DNA from: an uncultured Alphaproteobacteria bacterium | GTDB taxonomy: Bacteria; Pseudomonadota; Alphaproteobacteria; Rhodobacterales; Rhodobacteraceae | Reading direction: 5' to 3' | NCBI GenBank assembly: GCA_902533625.1 | Contig: CACAMI010000002.1 | Span: forward strand, 1-64,000 | DNA: 64,000 nucleotides | Part shown: positions 19,531-28,257 of the stretch, one piece after another | How positions within the stretch are numbered: position 1 is the first letter of the stretch | Layout: each line of letters begins with the position of its first letter | Notes under the pieces: generated by a model | Database searches by the model: none | The model's input: the letters and a program-made list of their open reading frames with translations, nothing else | Told to the model about the DNA's origin: nothing | Program-made: the position numbers and the translations under genes

Positions 19531-22377
19531 TCAGGCGGCCTCAGGTGTTATTATGTGTCTTATAAGTGAGACCGGATGTGCTTTAAGGCTTAGTTTTAAA
19601 GATTTATAATCTTCTATAAGTTCTTCGCCTAGGGTCATTTCTGGTAGTTTTGCATCATTATTTCCATATATTTTCATATTCTTTTGAAATAGTGGAAGAT
19701 CATTATTTTTTAAAAATTTAAGTTTCCAACTGGCCTCCCTTCTACTCAAATTTAAAACCGCGAAACAATCTGCTTTTGCAAGCAAATTTAAAACCGAGAG
19801 TGGAACAGTTTTTAATTCTAATAGGTCATTTATACTCTCATATTTATATTTCCTTTTAGAAATGATGATCTCAGCATATTTTTTTGAAAATTGTTTAATT
19901 TGCCTGAAACCCAACTGCAAATCAAGTTTGCCAGTAATCTTATTTTTTATTACCTTATTATCCCAAACGCTATTATTTATGCATGGTTGGTGAATGCTTA
20001 CCCCATGTTCTTTTGCATCTCTAATTATCTGTGACGGAGCATAAAATCCCATTGGTTGTGAATTTAAAATTGCACAAGTAAAGATAGCTGGATAATGGAA
20101 TTTTATCCATGCAGATGCATATACAAGAAAAGCAAAACTTGCAGCATGACTTTCTGGAAACCCATATTCTCCGAAACCTTCAATCTGATTGAAGCAATTT
20201 TTACTAAATTCTAAGTTGTATCCATTTTGAGTCATTCCTCTTATAAATCTCTTTCTAAATTTACTGATCTCTCCTGTCTTTTTAAAGGTTGCTAAGCTTC
20301 TTCGTAATCTATCAGCTTCCTCAGCCGTAAAATTTGCTCCTATAATGGCAATTTGCATGGCTTGTTCCTGGAACAGAGGTATGCCAAGGGTTTTGCCAAG
20401 TACATTTCCAAGCTTTCCTTCTGGAAGGACAGATTTTTCTTTTCCTGACCTCCTTCTTAAATAAGGATGTATCATTTTTCCCTGGATAGGTCCTGGCCTC
20501 ACTATTGCAGTTTGAATAACCAAGTCATAAAAACATTTTGGTTTAAGACGAGGCAAGAAATTCATTTGTGCTCTGCTTTCTACTTGAAAAACACCTATGC
20601 TATCTGCGTTGCATAACATTTCGTATACTTTCAAATCTTCTTGGGGAACTGTATATAAGGTATATTCATGCTTTGCCGTTTCTTTTATTAACTCAAATGC
20701 TTTTCGAATACATGTAAGCATCCCTAACGCTAGAATATCAACTTTCAATATACCTAATGTATCGATATCCTCCTTATCCCAAGATATCATTGTGCGACCT
20801 TTGATTGCAGTGTTTTCTATTGGTACTAAGGTATTTAGTTTTTCTTCTGTTATGACAAATCCGCCTGTGTGTTGGCCAAGGTGACGGGGAAATCCAATAA
20901 TTTCAGTTATTAGATCAATGGATTTTAAAATTTGTATATCTGCATTTTTAATATCATTATTTTCTTTTCTAAGATCTATTGTGCTTAAATTATTAAAGTA
21001 TGTTGAAATATATGATTTTTGAATTTCTGAAAGCCCCATTGCTTTCCCCACATCCCTAACAGCAAGCTTTTTTCTATAATGGATTACAGTTGCACAAATG
21101 CCAGCTCGATCCCTTCCATATTTATTATATATATATTCTATTATTTCTTCTCTTCTTTCATGTTCAAAATCTATATCAATGTCTGGGGGCTCATTTCTGG
21201 CTTCAGAAACGAATCTTTCAAAAACCATTGATCCAACTTCTGGACTTACAGAGGTTATACCTAAGGCATAGCAAACAATAGAATTTGCTGCTGATCCTCT
21301 GCCCTGGCACAAAATTTTCTTTTTTTGAGCAAACTTCACTAAATCATATACTGTTAGAAAATATGGCTCATAAGAAAGGTTCTCTATTAAGGTTAATTCT
21401 TTTTTTGATTGTTTAGAAACTTGTTTAGGAATTTCATTTGGGTATCTCTTTTTTAAACCCTTTTTTGTTAACCTTTTGAGGCGATTTATAGGTGTTTCAT
21501 TTTGGAAAATTTCTGATGGATAGTTATATTTTATTTCATCTAACGAGAAATTACACTGTCTGCCTACGTAGTTAGCATTTTGTATGGCCTTAGAGTGGTG
21601 ATAAAATATTTTATTAATTTCTTCTGGGCTTTTTAAACAAAGTTCAGAATTTTTAAGGGCCTCATATTCAATCTCATGAATTATTTTTTTCAACCTTATA
21701 CATGTTAAAATATCTGCCAGTTCGCGCCTAGTACTATCGTGCATTATTGGATTGGAGGAGGCTATCGGTTGAAGGTTCAATTTTTTGCCTATCTCTATTA
21801 CTTCGTTGAAGTAAAATTTATCCATATCATCATATTTAGGGGATAAAACAATATATCCATTTTTGTATTGGTTTGAGAAAAATTTTGCATCTTTTAACCA
21901 AATTTTCTTGTAAAATGATGTGGTTAAATTTCTCGGTGGGTGCAGCAATAGAGTTAAGTTTTTAGAGAGAGTTACTATTTCTTTCATGCTGATATTACAT
22001 TCACCTTTTTTTGAATATTTGTATCCTTTAGATAGTAAGGAGCAGAGCTCAGCCCAGCCATTTTTATTAACTGGCAATGCAGTTATAAGAATTCCTGAAT
22101 TTGTTTTTAAGCATGATCCCGGAATAAGTTTGGGAACAGAATTTTTCTCATCTTTATTGTGAATCATTCTGGACGAAATAGGCTGATTTTCTGATAGGGT
22201 ATTTTTTATTTTTACTAGTTCTTTATGACCTCTAACAACTCCTGCTACTGAATTCACATCTGTAATCGCAATCGATTTTAGGTTCAGCTCAAATGCTCTT
22301 TTTACATATTCCTCAGGGTGGCTAGCTCCAGTGAGAAATGTGAAGTTTGTTGTTGTACATAATTCACTAAATGCCAT
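19531..22377 (-). CDS. dnaE2: error-prone DNA polymerase III alpha subunit DnaE2 (ImuC), short form lacking the C-terminal OB-fold
   Basis: 948 residues against about 1030-1100 usual. The PHP domain begins FTFLTGASHPEEYVKRA and IAITDVNSVAGVVRGH. The polymerase core shows QGRGSAANSIVCYALG, the two catalytic Asp in PPDIDIDFEHERREE near residue 400 and the third in LKVDILALGML near residue 547. GFPESHAASFAFLVYASAW is the DnaE2-typical fingers region. A DLPLF motif near the C-terminus could bind the beta clamp. The protein stops just after LKLSLKAHPVSLIR, where other DnaE2 proteins continue into an OB-fold. DnaE2 carries out mutagenic translesion synthesis with ImuB. The start is ATG 22377, two bases after the stop of the methyltransferase gene. 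Confidence 0.9.
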   Translation of the reverse strand: MAFSELCTTTNFTFLTGASHPEEYVKRAFELNLKSIAITDVNSVAGVVRGHKELVKIKNTLSENQPISSRMIHNKDEKNSVPKLIPGSCLKTNSGILITALPVNKNGWAELCSLLSKGYKYSKKGECNISMKEIVTLSKNLTLLLHPPRNLTTSFYKKIWLKDAKFFSNQYKNGYIVLSPKYDDMDKFYFNEVIEIGKKLNLQPIASSNPIMHDSTRRELADILTCIRLKKIIHEIEYEALKNSELCLKSPEEINKIFYHHSKAIQNANYVGRQCNFSLDEIKYNYPSEIFQNETPINRLKRLTKKGLKKRYPNEIPKQVSKQSKKELTLIENLSYEPYFLTVYDLVKFAQKKKILCQGRGSAANSIVCYALGITSVSPEVGSMVFERFVSEARNEPPDIDIDFEHERREEIIEYIYNKYGRDRAGICATVIHYRKKLAVRDVGKAMGLSEIQKSYISTYFNNLSTIDLRKENNDIKNADIQILKSIDLITEIIGFPRHLGQHTGGFVITEEKLNTLVPIENTAIKGRTMISWDKEDIDTLGILKVDILALGMLTCIRKAFELIKETAKHEYTLYTVPQEDLKVYEMLCNADSIGVFQVESRAQMNFLPRLKPKCFYDLVIQTAIVRPGPIQGKMIHPYLRRRSGKEKSVLPEGKLGNVLGKTLGIPLFQEQAMQIAIIGANFTAEEADRLRRSLATFKKTGEISKFRKRFIRGMTQNGYNLEFSKNCFNQIEGFGEYGFPESHAASFAFLVYASAWIKFHYPAIFTCAILNSQPMGFYAPSQIIRDAKEHGVSIHQPCINNSVWDNKVIKNKITGKLDLQLGFRQIKQFSKKYAEIIISKRKYKYESINDLLELKTVPLSVLNLLAKADCFAVLNLSRREASWKLKFLKNNDLPLFQKNMKIYGNNDAKLPEMTLGEELIEDYKSLKLSLKAHPVSLIRHIITPEAA

Positions 22378-22379
22378 CC

Positions 22380-23267
22380 TTAAATTTTTGGTGGCTTAAG
22401 CTTAAATATTATATATTTATTATAAGTCATGAATAGTTGAGAAGTTCTGCCTTTATTAAATAATCGACTTTCCAAGTCTTTCCTACGCCTTTCTTTTAAA
22501 AAGAGCTTGTAGGACATCTTCAGTAGATAAAATAGTATATTTTTCTTTTCTTTTAATGATTTTGATAATCGTATTATTATTTCTCCAAAGGCATTAAATG
22601 TTTTCTGCTCTAGGTCTATTGAGGGTGCTACAGATTGTGTTATGTCCTTTCTATTTATTATTTTTAATGAAAATTTTACTAATTTTTCTTCCATTTCAGT
22701 TATACTGTGACCACCTCCAGGCTGACGGGTTTTAGATTTTTTGAAAGCTTCTGACCTAAAGCAATCAGATATCAATATTATACCTGTTTTGTTTAGAAGG
22801 GCAGACGCTTTTGGTAAAGAAATATCCATAGGTATGTATTGGAAGCTTTCAGAAAACAAACAGACGTCGTATAATTTTTTATTTTTGGGGATATAATCTT
22901 CAAAAATTGTCTGATATATATCTGCATTTCCTTTGGTAGTTTCTTTTGCTTCCTTTGCAAGCTCTTCACTTGGCACTATTATATCTACTTCGTGCCCTTT
23001 ATCTAAGAGTTTTTTTGCTGTTTCTCCTCCTCCTCCTCCAATATCAAGTATTTTCATGCTTTTCTTTTTAGGAAGATAATTGAACAAATTTTTAGTGTAA
23101 GCTTCCTGCGCTAAGCATAAATTTCCCATGGTAACCTCTAAGCCATCCCATATGCCATAGTGCAAGTTAGATTTTCCAGTTATTAATTTTGATAATATTA
23201 ATGCTATGTCCAGTCCTATAGACTGGGAAACATTTTGATCAGTATGAATTTGTTTAACGTTTTTCAT
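22380..23267 (-). CDS. class I SAM-dependent methyltransferase inside the imuB-dnaE2 cassette
   Basis: 295 residues. The SAM-binding loop ILDIGGGGGETAKKL lies near residues 73-87, followed by EVDIIVPSEE (motif II acidic end), CLFSESFQYI (motif IV region) and GIILISDCFRSEAF. The N-terminal LHYGIWDGLEVTMGNLCLAQEAY resembles small-molecule methyltransferases of the sterol/tocopherol type that begin with a YGxW motif. The lysine-rich C-terminal 80 residues are not recognised. It sits 56 bases after imuB and 2 bases before dnaE2 on the same strand, so it should be co-expressed with them. The substrate is unknown; a DNA, protein or small-molecule target are all possible. Confidence 0.8.
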   Translation of the reverse strand: MKNVKQIHTDQNVSQSIGLDIALILSKLITGKSNLHYGIWDGLEVTMGNLCLAQEAYTKNLFNYLPKKKSMKILDIGGGGGETAKKLLDKGHEVDIIVPSEELAKEAKETTKGNADIYQTIFEDYIPKNKKLYDVCLFSESFQYIPMDISLPKASALLNKTGIILISDCFRSEAFKKSKTRQPGGGHSITEMEEKLVKFSLKIINRKDITQSVAPSIDLEQKTFNAFGEIIIRLSKSLKEKKNILFYLLKMSYKLFLKERRRKDLESRLFNKGRTSQLFMTYNKYIIFKLKPPKI

Positions 23268-23323
23268 TATATTAATTCTTAAATAGAGAAAGGATAATAT
23301 AGAACCTAGTTTTCATTCTTATA

Positions 23324-24982
23324 CTAGCAAAAATTTCCATGTATGTACCATTGATTTGAGAGTTTTCCATTCTTTAATTCAAAAATCCAAAACTTTTCAC
23401 CTTCTAAAAGTTCTATGGTCCAATAATCTCTTGTATGTAGTTCCCAGGTTGAGTTATGACACCACCATTCTGGAGCTATTATATCTGGGCCAAAAGCTGC
23501 AGATATATGTTTCTTCACTCCACTTAATATACAGGTTTTGGGTAATGGGCTATTTTTAAACTTTTCAACTTCAATCTTTTTTGGCGAAAATAAATATATT
23601 GGGCGTAAGGTTGATCTCGATTTCTCCCACGATCTATTGCTAACTTTAGTATCAATTGGTACTATGGAAGCAACTTTCTCAGGTATATGAGTATTTTTTA
23701 GATAAATTTTTCGGATATTATTATATCCAATACGTAGTGAAATTTTTGATATTAATTCCACATATTTTTCATTTGAATTAATGTTCTTTATTCCTTTAAG
23801 AGGTATGGAAAAATACTTCATATCAGATTGGAGTGGATTACTTTTTTTTGATTCTTTTATTGATAAAGTTAATTCTCTTACGTCTGAAAAAAATTGAATG
23901 CTATCAACTTTAATTTTTAGCAATGAGATTATAAAATCGACTTCTTTCGTTGCTGTTTTCAGCATTAAATTTATTTCCTTCTTTTTCAATTTTGATGAAA
24001 TAAAGGTAACTGCAATTTCTTTTATTAAAGTATCAGTTTCTCCTAGTCTTCTAAGGGCTATTTTAATGATATTTTCAAGTTCTAATACTAACCTATTTTT
24101 TGAGATAACTGGTTGAATGAAATCCTTACAATAAATCGGGTTATATTTTTCCTCCAAAGGTGAAATAGGCTCATTTCTAACTCCTAGAGTTCTGTCTAAT
24201 TTATTGAGGAAGTCTTTGCCAAAGTATTCTAAAAGTTCGTAGCGCCTTAATTTGGATAGATGAGAAATGTTTTTGAGACCTAAAAAATATAGTTCATTTA
24301 ATTCTTTATTTTTGAGGTCAAGTATATTGACAGGCAATTCTGATATGAAAGATTCTGCTTTTTCTCCCAAGATTTGGGGGGAGTAACCCTCTCTAGTATA
24401 CTTTACTGTACTGGATCTAATTTTTGAATTGAAGCGAGTAGCTTTTGCTTCATGGTTTAGATAATTTCCTGGCAATACCTCATGGCTTTTTTCTATTGAT
24501 TTGTGGTAGTTCTTTTTAAAAATGGCTGCCAATATAGCTGCCGATGGAGAGCTTCCTATGCCAACATTAGAGGTGAAACCCATCTTTTTTACTTCTAATA
24601 TTATTTTTTTTGCTAAGTGCTCTTCTCCACCAAATAAATGGCTACAGCCAGTTATATTAAGAAGTAGGGACTTTTCTTTTTTTGTTGAAATCCAGGGAGA
24701 GAATTTTTTGAGTCTTTTAATAAAACTTTTTATTAAAAAGTTCTCATCACGTGAATTTCTTTTCGTAATGGTGCATTCGCTTTGGATATTAACAGCGTCA
24801 ATTAATGGCATATCTGGGTGAATGCCTAAATATGCCGCTGATTTATTTACACAGTGTACGTAATCTACACCAGATTTTGTATATGAAACTATTACTGGCC
24901 CTTCTGAAAAGATCTTTCTTTGGACAACAACATTTTCTGCATTCATGAATGGGAAGAATATAAATAAGAAACGTCTTTTCAT
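23324..24982 (-). CDS. imuB: ImuB, catalytically inactive Y-family polymerase-like mutagenesis protein
   Basis: 552 residues, typical. It has the Y-family layout, with LLLNITGCSHLFGGEEHL near residue 105-125 and VGIGSSPSAAILAA next. The N-terminal motif reads FLFIFFPFMNAENVV, lacking the catalytic Asp of active Y-family polymerases. The C-terminal signature PDIIAPEWWCHN, HTRDYWTIE and QWYIHGNFC matches ImuB proteins of alphaproteobacteria. ImuB links DnaE2 to the beta clamp during SOS mutagenesis. The ATG at 24982 lies 17 bases downstream of a LexA box. The usual third partner, imuA, is not upstream; the next gene is irr. Confidence 0.85.
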   Translation of the reverse strand: MKRRFLFIFFPFMNAENVVVQRKIFSEGPVIVSYTKSGVDYVHCVNKSAAYLGIHPDMPLIDAVNIQSECTITKRNSRDENFLIKSFIKRLKKFSPWISTKKEKSLLLNITGCSHLFGGEEHLAKKIILEVKKMGFTSNVGIGSSPSAAILAAIFKKNYHKSIEKSHEVLPGNYLNHEAKATRFNSKIRSSTVKYTREGYSPQILGEKAESFISELPVNILDLKNKELNELYFLGLKNISHLSKLRRYELLEYFGKDFLNKLDRTLGVRNEPISPLEEKYNPIYCKDFIQPVISKNRLVLELENIIKIALRRLGETDTLIKEIAVTFISSKLKKKEINLMLKTATKEVDFIISLLKIKVDSIQFFSDVRELTLSIKESKKSNPLQSDMKYFSIPLKGIKNINSNEKYVELISKISLRIGYNNIRKIYLKNTHIPEKVASIVPIDTKVSNRSWEKSRSTLRPIYLFSPKKIEVEKFKNSPLPKTCILSGVKKHISAAFGPDIIAPEWWCHNSTWELHTRDYWTIELLEGEKFWIFELKNGKLSNQWYIHGNFC

Positions 24983-24998
24983 TGAGGGATATAATTTT

Positions 24999-25013
24999 GT
25001 TCATGTTTTGTTC
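24999..25013 (-). promoter_or_regulatory. LexA (SOS) box upstream of imuB, alphaproteobacterial direct-repeat type
   Basis: On the minus strand this reads GAACAAAACATGAAC, an exact GAAC-N7-GAAC direct repeat (GTTC-N7-GTTC on the plus strand). That is the established LexA consensus of alphaproteobacteria. It ends 16 bases before the imuB start codon, a position where a repressor would block transcription. It fits SOS control of the imuB-methyltransferase-dnaE2 unit. An exact match of 8 fixed bases can occur by chance in 64 kb, but its location directly in front of imuB makes it convincing. Confidence 0.85.
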
Positions 25014-25065
25014 TTTTAAAATTAAACTATACAAGAGTCGAGTCATATTTTTTAGGGAAAGCAAA

Positions 25066-25512
25066 TTATTCTATTTCTTTGCTCAGTCTAATAATTATGT
25101 CTACCTTAGAAATTTTTGATCCTTTTGGAGCCTGTGGTAAATTTTTTATTTGAAAGTTATCTATTTTTGCATCAGTAAGCTCACCTGTATCTTCCCAAAA
25201 GAAATGGGGGTGATCATCTACTCTAGTACAAAAAAATTTTCTATTGGCATCAACTATGACTTCGCTTAAAAGTCCAGCACTACAGAAGCAATGCAAAGTA
25301 TTATAGACAGTAGCAAGAGACACATTTATATCACCCGCTCTGCACAAATCAAATAACTGTTCTGCGGTTATATGTTTGTGTTTACCATTTCCAACTAGGT
25401 ATTCAGCTATCTTAACTCTTTGCTTTGTTGGTTTAACGCTCGCTTTACTTAGCCATTGATTGGCTAACTTGTTTGGGTCAACATTTTTATTTTCAAATTT
25501 ATTAAGCATCAA
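25066..25512 (-). CDS. irr: Fur-family iron/heme response regulator Irr
   Basis: 148 residues. The winged helix shows KPTKQRVKIAEYLV and VSLATVYNTLHCFCSAGLLSE. The C-terminal part has HPHFFWEDTGELTDAKIDNFQIKNLPQAPKG, the Irr-type version of the Fur dimer and metal region. The HPHFF motif near residues 101-105 stands where Irr proteins have their His-rich heme/metal site. The N-terminal heme regulatory motif of Bradyrhizobium Irr is absent, as in many homologues. Irr controls iron and heme genes. Divergence from fabA is a typical alphaproteobacterial arrangement and supports Irr over Fur or Zur. Confidence 0.9.
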   Translation of the reverse strand: MMLNKFENKNVDPNKLANQWLSKASVKPTKQRVKIAEYLVGNGKHKHITAEQLFDLCRAGDINVSLATVYNTLHCFCSAGLLSEVIVDANRKFFCTRVDDHPHFFWEDTGELTDAKIDNFQIKNLPQAPKGSKISKVDIIIRLSKEIE

Positions 25513-25671
25513 ATAACATCAAATTTTTTTAGATTTGTATTTTGCATGCATTAAGTCTAGTATTGCCGTGCAACGAAATCGATTTAAACGTAGAAGCATC
25601 TTCTTCCTAAATATAAAACCTACTAACATATATATACAAGAAAAAGCTGTTTTGGTAAATAGGGAAACAAA
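25513..25671. promoter_or_regulatory. divergent irr/fabA promoter region with several short inverted repeats
   Basis: This 159-base spacer must contain the promoters of both irr and fabA. It holds TGCATGCA (25543-25550), TTGC-CGT-GCAA (25563-25573) and AGAAG-CAT-CTTCT (25592-25604). The last resembles the AGAA...TTCT core of an Irr iron-control element but with a five-base instead of three-base spacer. I cannot assign a definite operator. Confidence 0.35.
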
Positions 25672-26178
25672 ATGACTGATCGACCATCGAAGATAGACTA
25701 TGATGGCTTAATAAGTTGTGCGAAAGGAGAGATGTTTGGGCCAGGAAATCCACAGTTGCCAATGCCTCCTATGCTCATGTTTGATAGGATAATAGAAATT
25801 TCAGATAGTGCTGGAAAAGCTTCAAAAGGACATGTTATCGCTGAATTTCAAATACAACCCTCACATTGGTTTTTTGAGTGTCATTTTCAAGGCGATCCAG
25901 TAATGCCAGGATGTCTTGGTTTAGACGCTTTGTGGCAGTTGACAGGTTTTAACCTAGGTTGGCGTGGAATGGTAGGTAAAGGAAGGGCTCTTGGAGTTGG
26001 AGAGGTAAAGTTCTCAGGCATGGTCACTCCAAAAACGTCCCTTGTGACTTATCTTGTAGAATTTACACGAGTAATTGATAGAAGGCTTAAAATGGGTATA
26101 GCTGACGGTTCTATGCTTGCAGATGGAAAAGAGATTTATAAAGTATCTGATATGCGGGTTGGGCTATTTAGTGAATAA
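25672..26178 (+). CDS. fabA: 3-hydroxydecanoyl-ACP dehydratase/isomerase
   Basis: 168 residues, the exact family size. The active-site region [25 protein letters not shown] contains the catalytic His; [12 protein letters not shown] and [15 protein letters not shown] are family motifs. FabA makes the trans-2-decenoyl-ACP and isomerises it to cis-3, starting anaerobic unsaturated fatty-acid synthesis. It leads a fabA-fabB-fabI run with short spacers. An AGGGAAACAAA stretch precedes the ATG. Confidence 0.97.
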   Translation: MTDRPSKIDYDGLISCAKGEMFGPGNPQLPMPPMLMFDRIIEISDSAGKASKGHVIAEFQIQPSHWFFECHFQGDPVMPGCLGLDALWQLTGFNLGWRGMVGKGRALGVGEVKFSGMVTPKTSLVTYLVEFTRVIDRRLKMGIADGSMLADGKEIYKVSDMRVGLFSE

Positions 26179-26205
26179 AGCAAAGAACAAGTTAGGAATA
26201 TTCGA

Positions 26206-27432
26206 ATGCGTCGCGTAGTAATAACAGGTATAGGAATTGTATCCTCAATAGGGGAAAATAAAGCAGAGGTTTTAAACTCACTAAAACTCGGGAAGTCGGG
26301 GATAACTTTCTCTGACGATTATGCTGAAAATGGATTTAGATCTCAAGTACATGGTAACCCAAAAATTTCTCTTTCGGATCATATAGATAAAAGACAATTA
26401 AGATTTATGGGTGATGGTGCAGCTTATAATTATATTGCCATGGCACAAGCCATTGGCGACAGTGGTTTGGAGGAAAAAGAGGTTTCCAATGAAAGAACTG
26501 GTTTAATTGTTGGCTCTGGTGGGCCATCTACTAAAAATCTTTTTAATGCGCATACGATTGTTAAAGAAAAAGGTTCACCAAAAAGAATGGGACCTTTCAT
26601 GGTAACGCGCGGAATGTCCTCAACTAACTCAGCATGCTTGGCAACACCTTTTAAAATCAAAGGTGTTAATTATTCAATTACTTCCGCATGCTCAACTTCA
26701 GCTCATTGTATAGGAAACGCATCGGAATTAATTCAATATGGAAAACAAGATATAATTTTTGCTGGCGGTGGCGAAGAGTTGGATTGGACTCTTTCCTGCT
26801 TGTTTGATGCTATGAATGCAATGTCTAGTAAATACAATGATAATCCAGAAGTAGCTTCTCGAGCCTTTGACTCTGATAGAGATGGTTTTGTTATAGCTGG
26901 AGGTGGAGGAGTAGTGGTACTTGAGGAATTAGAGCATGCTAAGTCTAGGGGTGCAAAAATTTATGCCGAAGTAGTGGGTTATGGAGCAACATCAGATGGG
27001 TTCGATATGGTGGCTCCATCGGGAGAAGGAGCAGAGCGGGCTATGAGGTTAGCTATTTCATCCTGTAATAATAGAACGGTTGATTATATTAATGCTCATG
27101 GGACATCTACGCCAGCTGGAGATGTGACGGAAGTAGAGGCCGTTAGAAAGGTATTTTCAGAGACTAAATTCCCCCTAATAAGCTCCACAAAATCACTTAC
27201 AGGCCATAGTCTTGGAGCAGCTGGTGTACACGAGGCAATTTATTCAATACTAATGATTGAGAATAATTTTATTGCGGGTAGTGCAAATGTTGCCAACCTT
27301 GATCCTGAACTCAGGGATAATGAAATAGCTACAAAATTAGTTGAAAATATAGAACTGGACACAGTATTATCAAATAGCTTTGGGTTTGGAGGAACAAACG
27401 CATCTTTAGCAATTGGTAGATATTTGGGATAG
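26206..27432 (+). CDS. fabB: beta-ketoacyl-ACP synthase I
   Basis: 408 residues. It begins [22 protein letters not shown]. The catalytic triad is visible as Cys in [14 protein letters not shown], His in [13 protein letters not shown] and His in [14 protein letters not shown]. The C-terminal [16 protein letters not shown] is typical. FabB extends the cis-3-decenoyl intermediate made by FabA, which is essential for unsaturated fatty acids. Pairing with fabA marks it as FabB rather than FabF. Confidence 0.97.
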   Translation: MRRVVITGIGIVSSIGENKAEVLNSLKLGKSGITFSDDYAENGFRSQVHGNPKISLSDHIDKRQLRFMGDGAAYNYIAMAQAIGDSGLEEKEVSNERTGLIVGSGGPSTKNLFNAHTIVKEKGSPKRMGPFMVTRGMSSTNSACLATPFKIKGVNYSITSACSTSAHCIGNASELIQYGKQDIIFAGGGEELDWTLSCLFDAMNAMSSKYNDNPEVASRAFDSDRDGFVIAGGGGVVVLEELEHAKSRGAKIYAEVVGYGATSDGFDMVAPSGEGAERAMRLAISSCNNRTVDYINAHGTSTPAGDVTEVEAVRKVFSETKFPLISSTKSLTGHSLGAAGVHEAIYSILMIENNFIAGSANVANLDPELRDNEIATKLVENIELDTVLSNSFGFGGTNASLAIGRYLG

Positions 27433-27445
27433 ATTTGCAGAAGCG

Positions 27446-28234
27446 ATGACGAATTTATTGGCGGGAAAAAAAGGGTTAGTAATTGGTGTTGCGAATGATA
27501 AATCAATTGCTTGGGGAATTGCAAAAGTTTTGGCTGAAAATGGAGCCTCTTTAGCATTTACATATCAGGGTGATAGCTTTGGAAAAAGGGTTATTCCTCT
27601 AGCTGAAAGTTTAGGGTCAAATTTGGTATTTAATGTAGACGTCCAGAATTCTGAATCTTTAGACTTAGTATTTTCAAAAATACAAAATGAATGGGGCAGT
27701 ATGGATTTTTTGGTTCATGCAGTAGCATTTTCTGAAAAGAGCGAGCTTTCTGGAAGGCTTATTAATACATCAAGGGATAATTTCATAAAATCCATGGAAA
27801 TATCCTGTTATAGCCTGATCGATTTATCTAGGCGTAGCTCAGAATTAATGGTGAAGGGTGGTACAATAATTACTTTATCTTATCTTGGCAGTCAGCGTGT
27901 TACTCCAAATTATAATGTGATGGGATTAGCAAAAGCAGCATTGGAATCTTCGGTTCGGTATTTATCGAGTGATTTGGGAAGTCAAGGGATTAGAGTGAAT
28001 GGAATCAGTCCGGGTCCAATGAAAACTTTAGCAGGTGCTGCCATAGGTGGCGCCCGAAAGGTTTATAGGTTTGCAGAAGAAAATAGCCCATTGCAAACGA
28101 ATGCTTCACTGGAATCTGTAGGAGGTACCGCTCTTTATTTGATAAGTGATTATGGGAAGCATACAACGGGAGAAATAATTTTTGTAGATGGCGGATACCA
28201 TGTAATGGGTATGGCTAGACCTGAAAACATATGA
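27446..28234 (+). CDS. fabI: enoyl-ACP reductase [NADH]
   Basis: 262 residues from ATG 27446; the ORF track starts 11 codons too early inside fabB. MTNLLAGKKGLVIGVANDKSIAWGIAK is the family N-terminus with the modified dinucleotide-binding loop. The active-site Tyr and Lys lie in LSYLGSQRVTPNYNVMGLAKAALE (Y-x6-K). FabI performs the last reduction of each elongation cycle. It starts 13 bases after the fabB stop. Its C-terminus GEIIFVDGGYHVMGM is typical. Confidence 0.95.
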   Translation: MTNLLAGKKGLVIGVANDKSIAWGIAKVLAENGASLAFTYQGDSFGKRVIPLAESLGSNLVFNVDVQNSESLDLVFSKIQNEWGSMDFLVHAVAFSEKSELSGRLINTSRDNFIKSMEISCYSLIDLSRRSSELMVKGGTIITLSYLGSQRVTPNYNVMGLAKAALESSVRYLSSDLGSQGIRVNGISPGPMKTLAGAAIGGARKVYRFAEENSPLQTNASLESVGGTALYLISDYGKHTTGEIIFVDGGYHVMGMARPENI

Positions 28235-28257
28235 GCAGAAAAATTTGAGGCTGATTA

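Noticed and set aside
24843-25064. 73-residue ORF upstream of imuB as a possible imuA remnant
   Set aside because: It overlaps the imuB start in another frame, is rich in Cys/Arg by chance and shows no RecA-like or ImuA motif.
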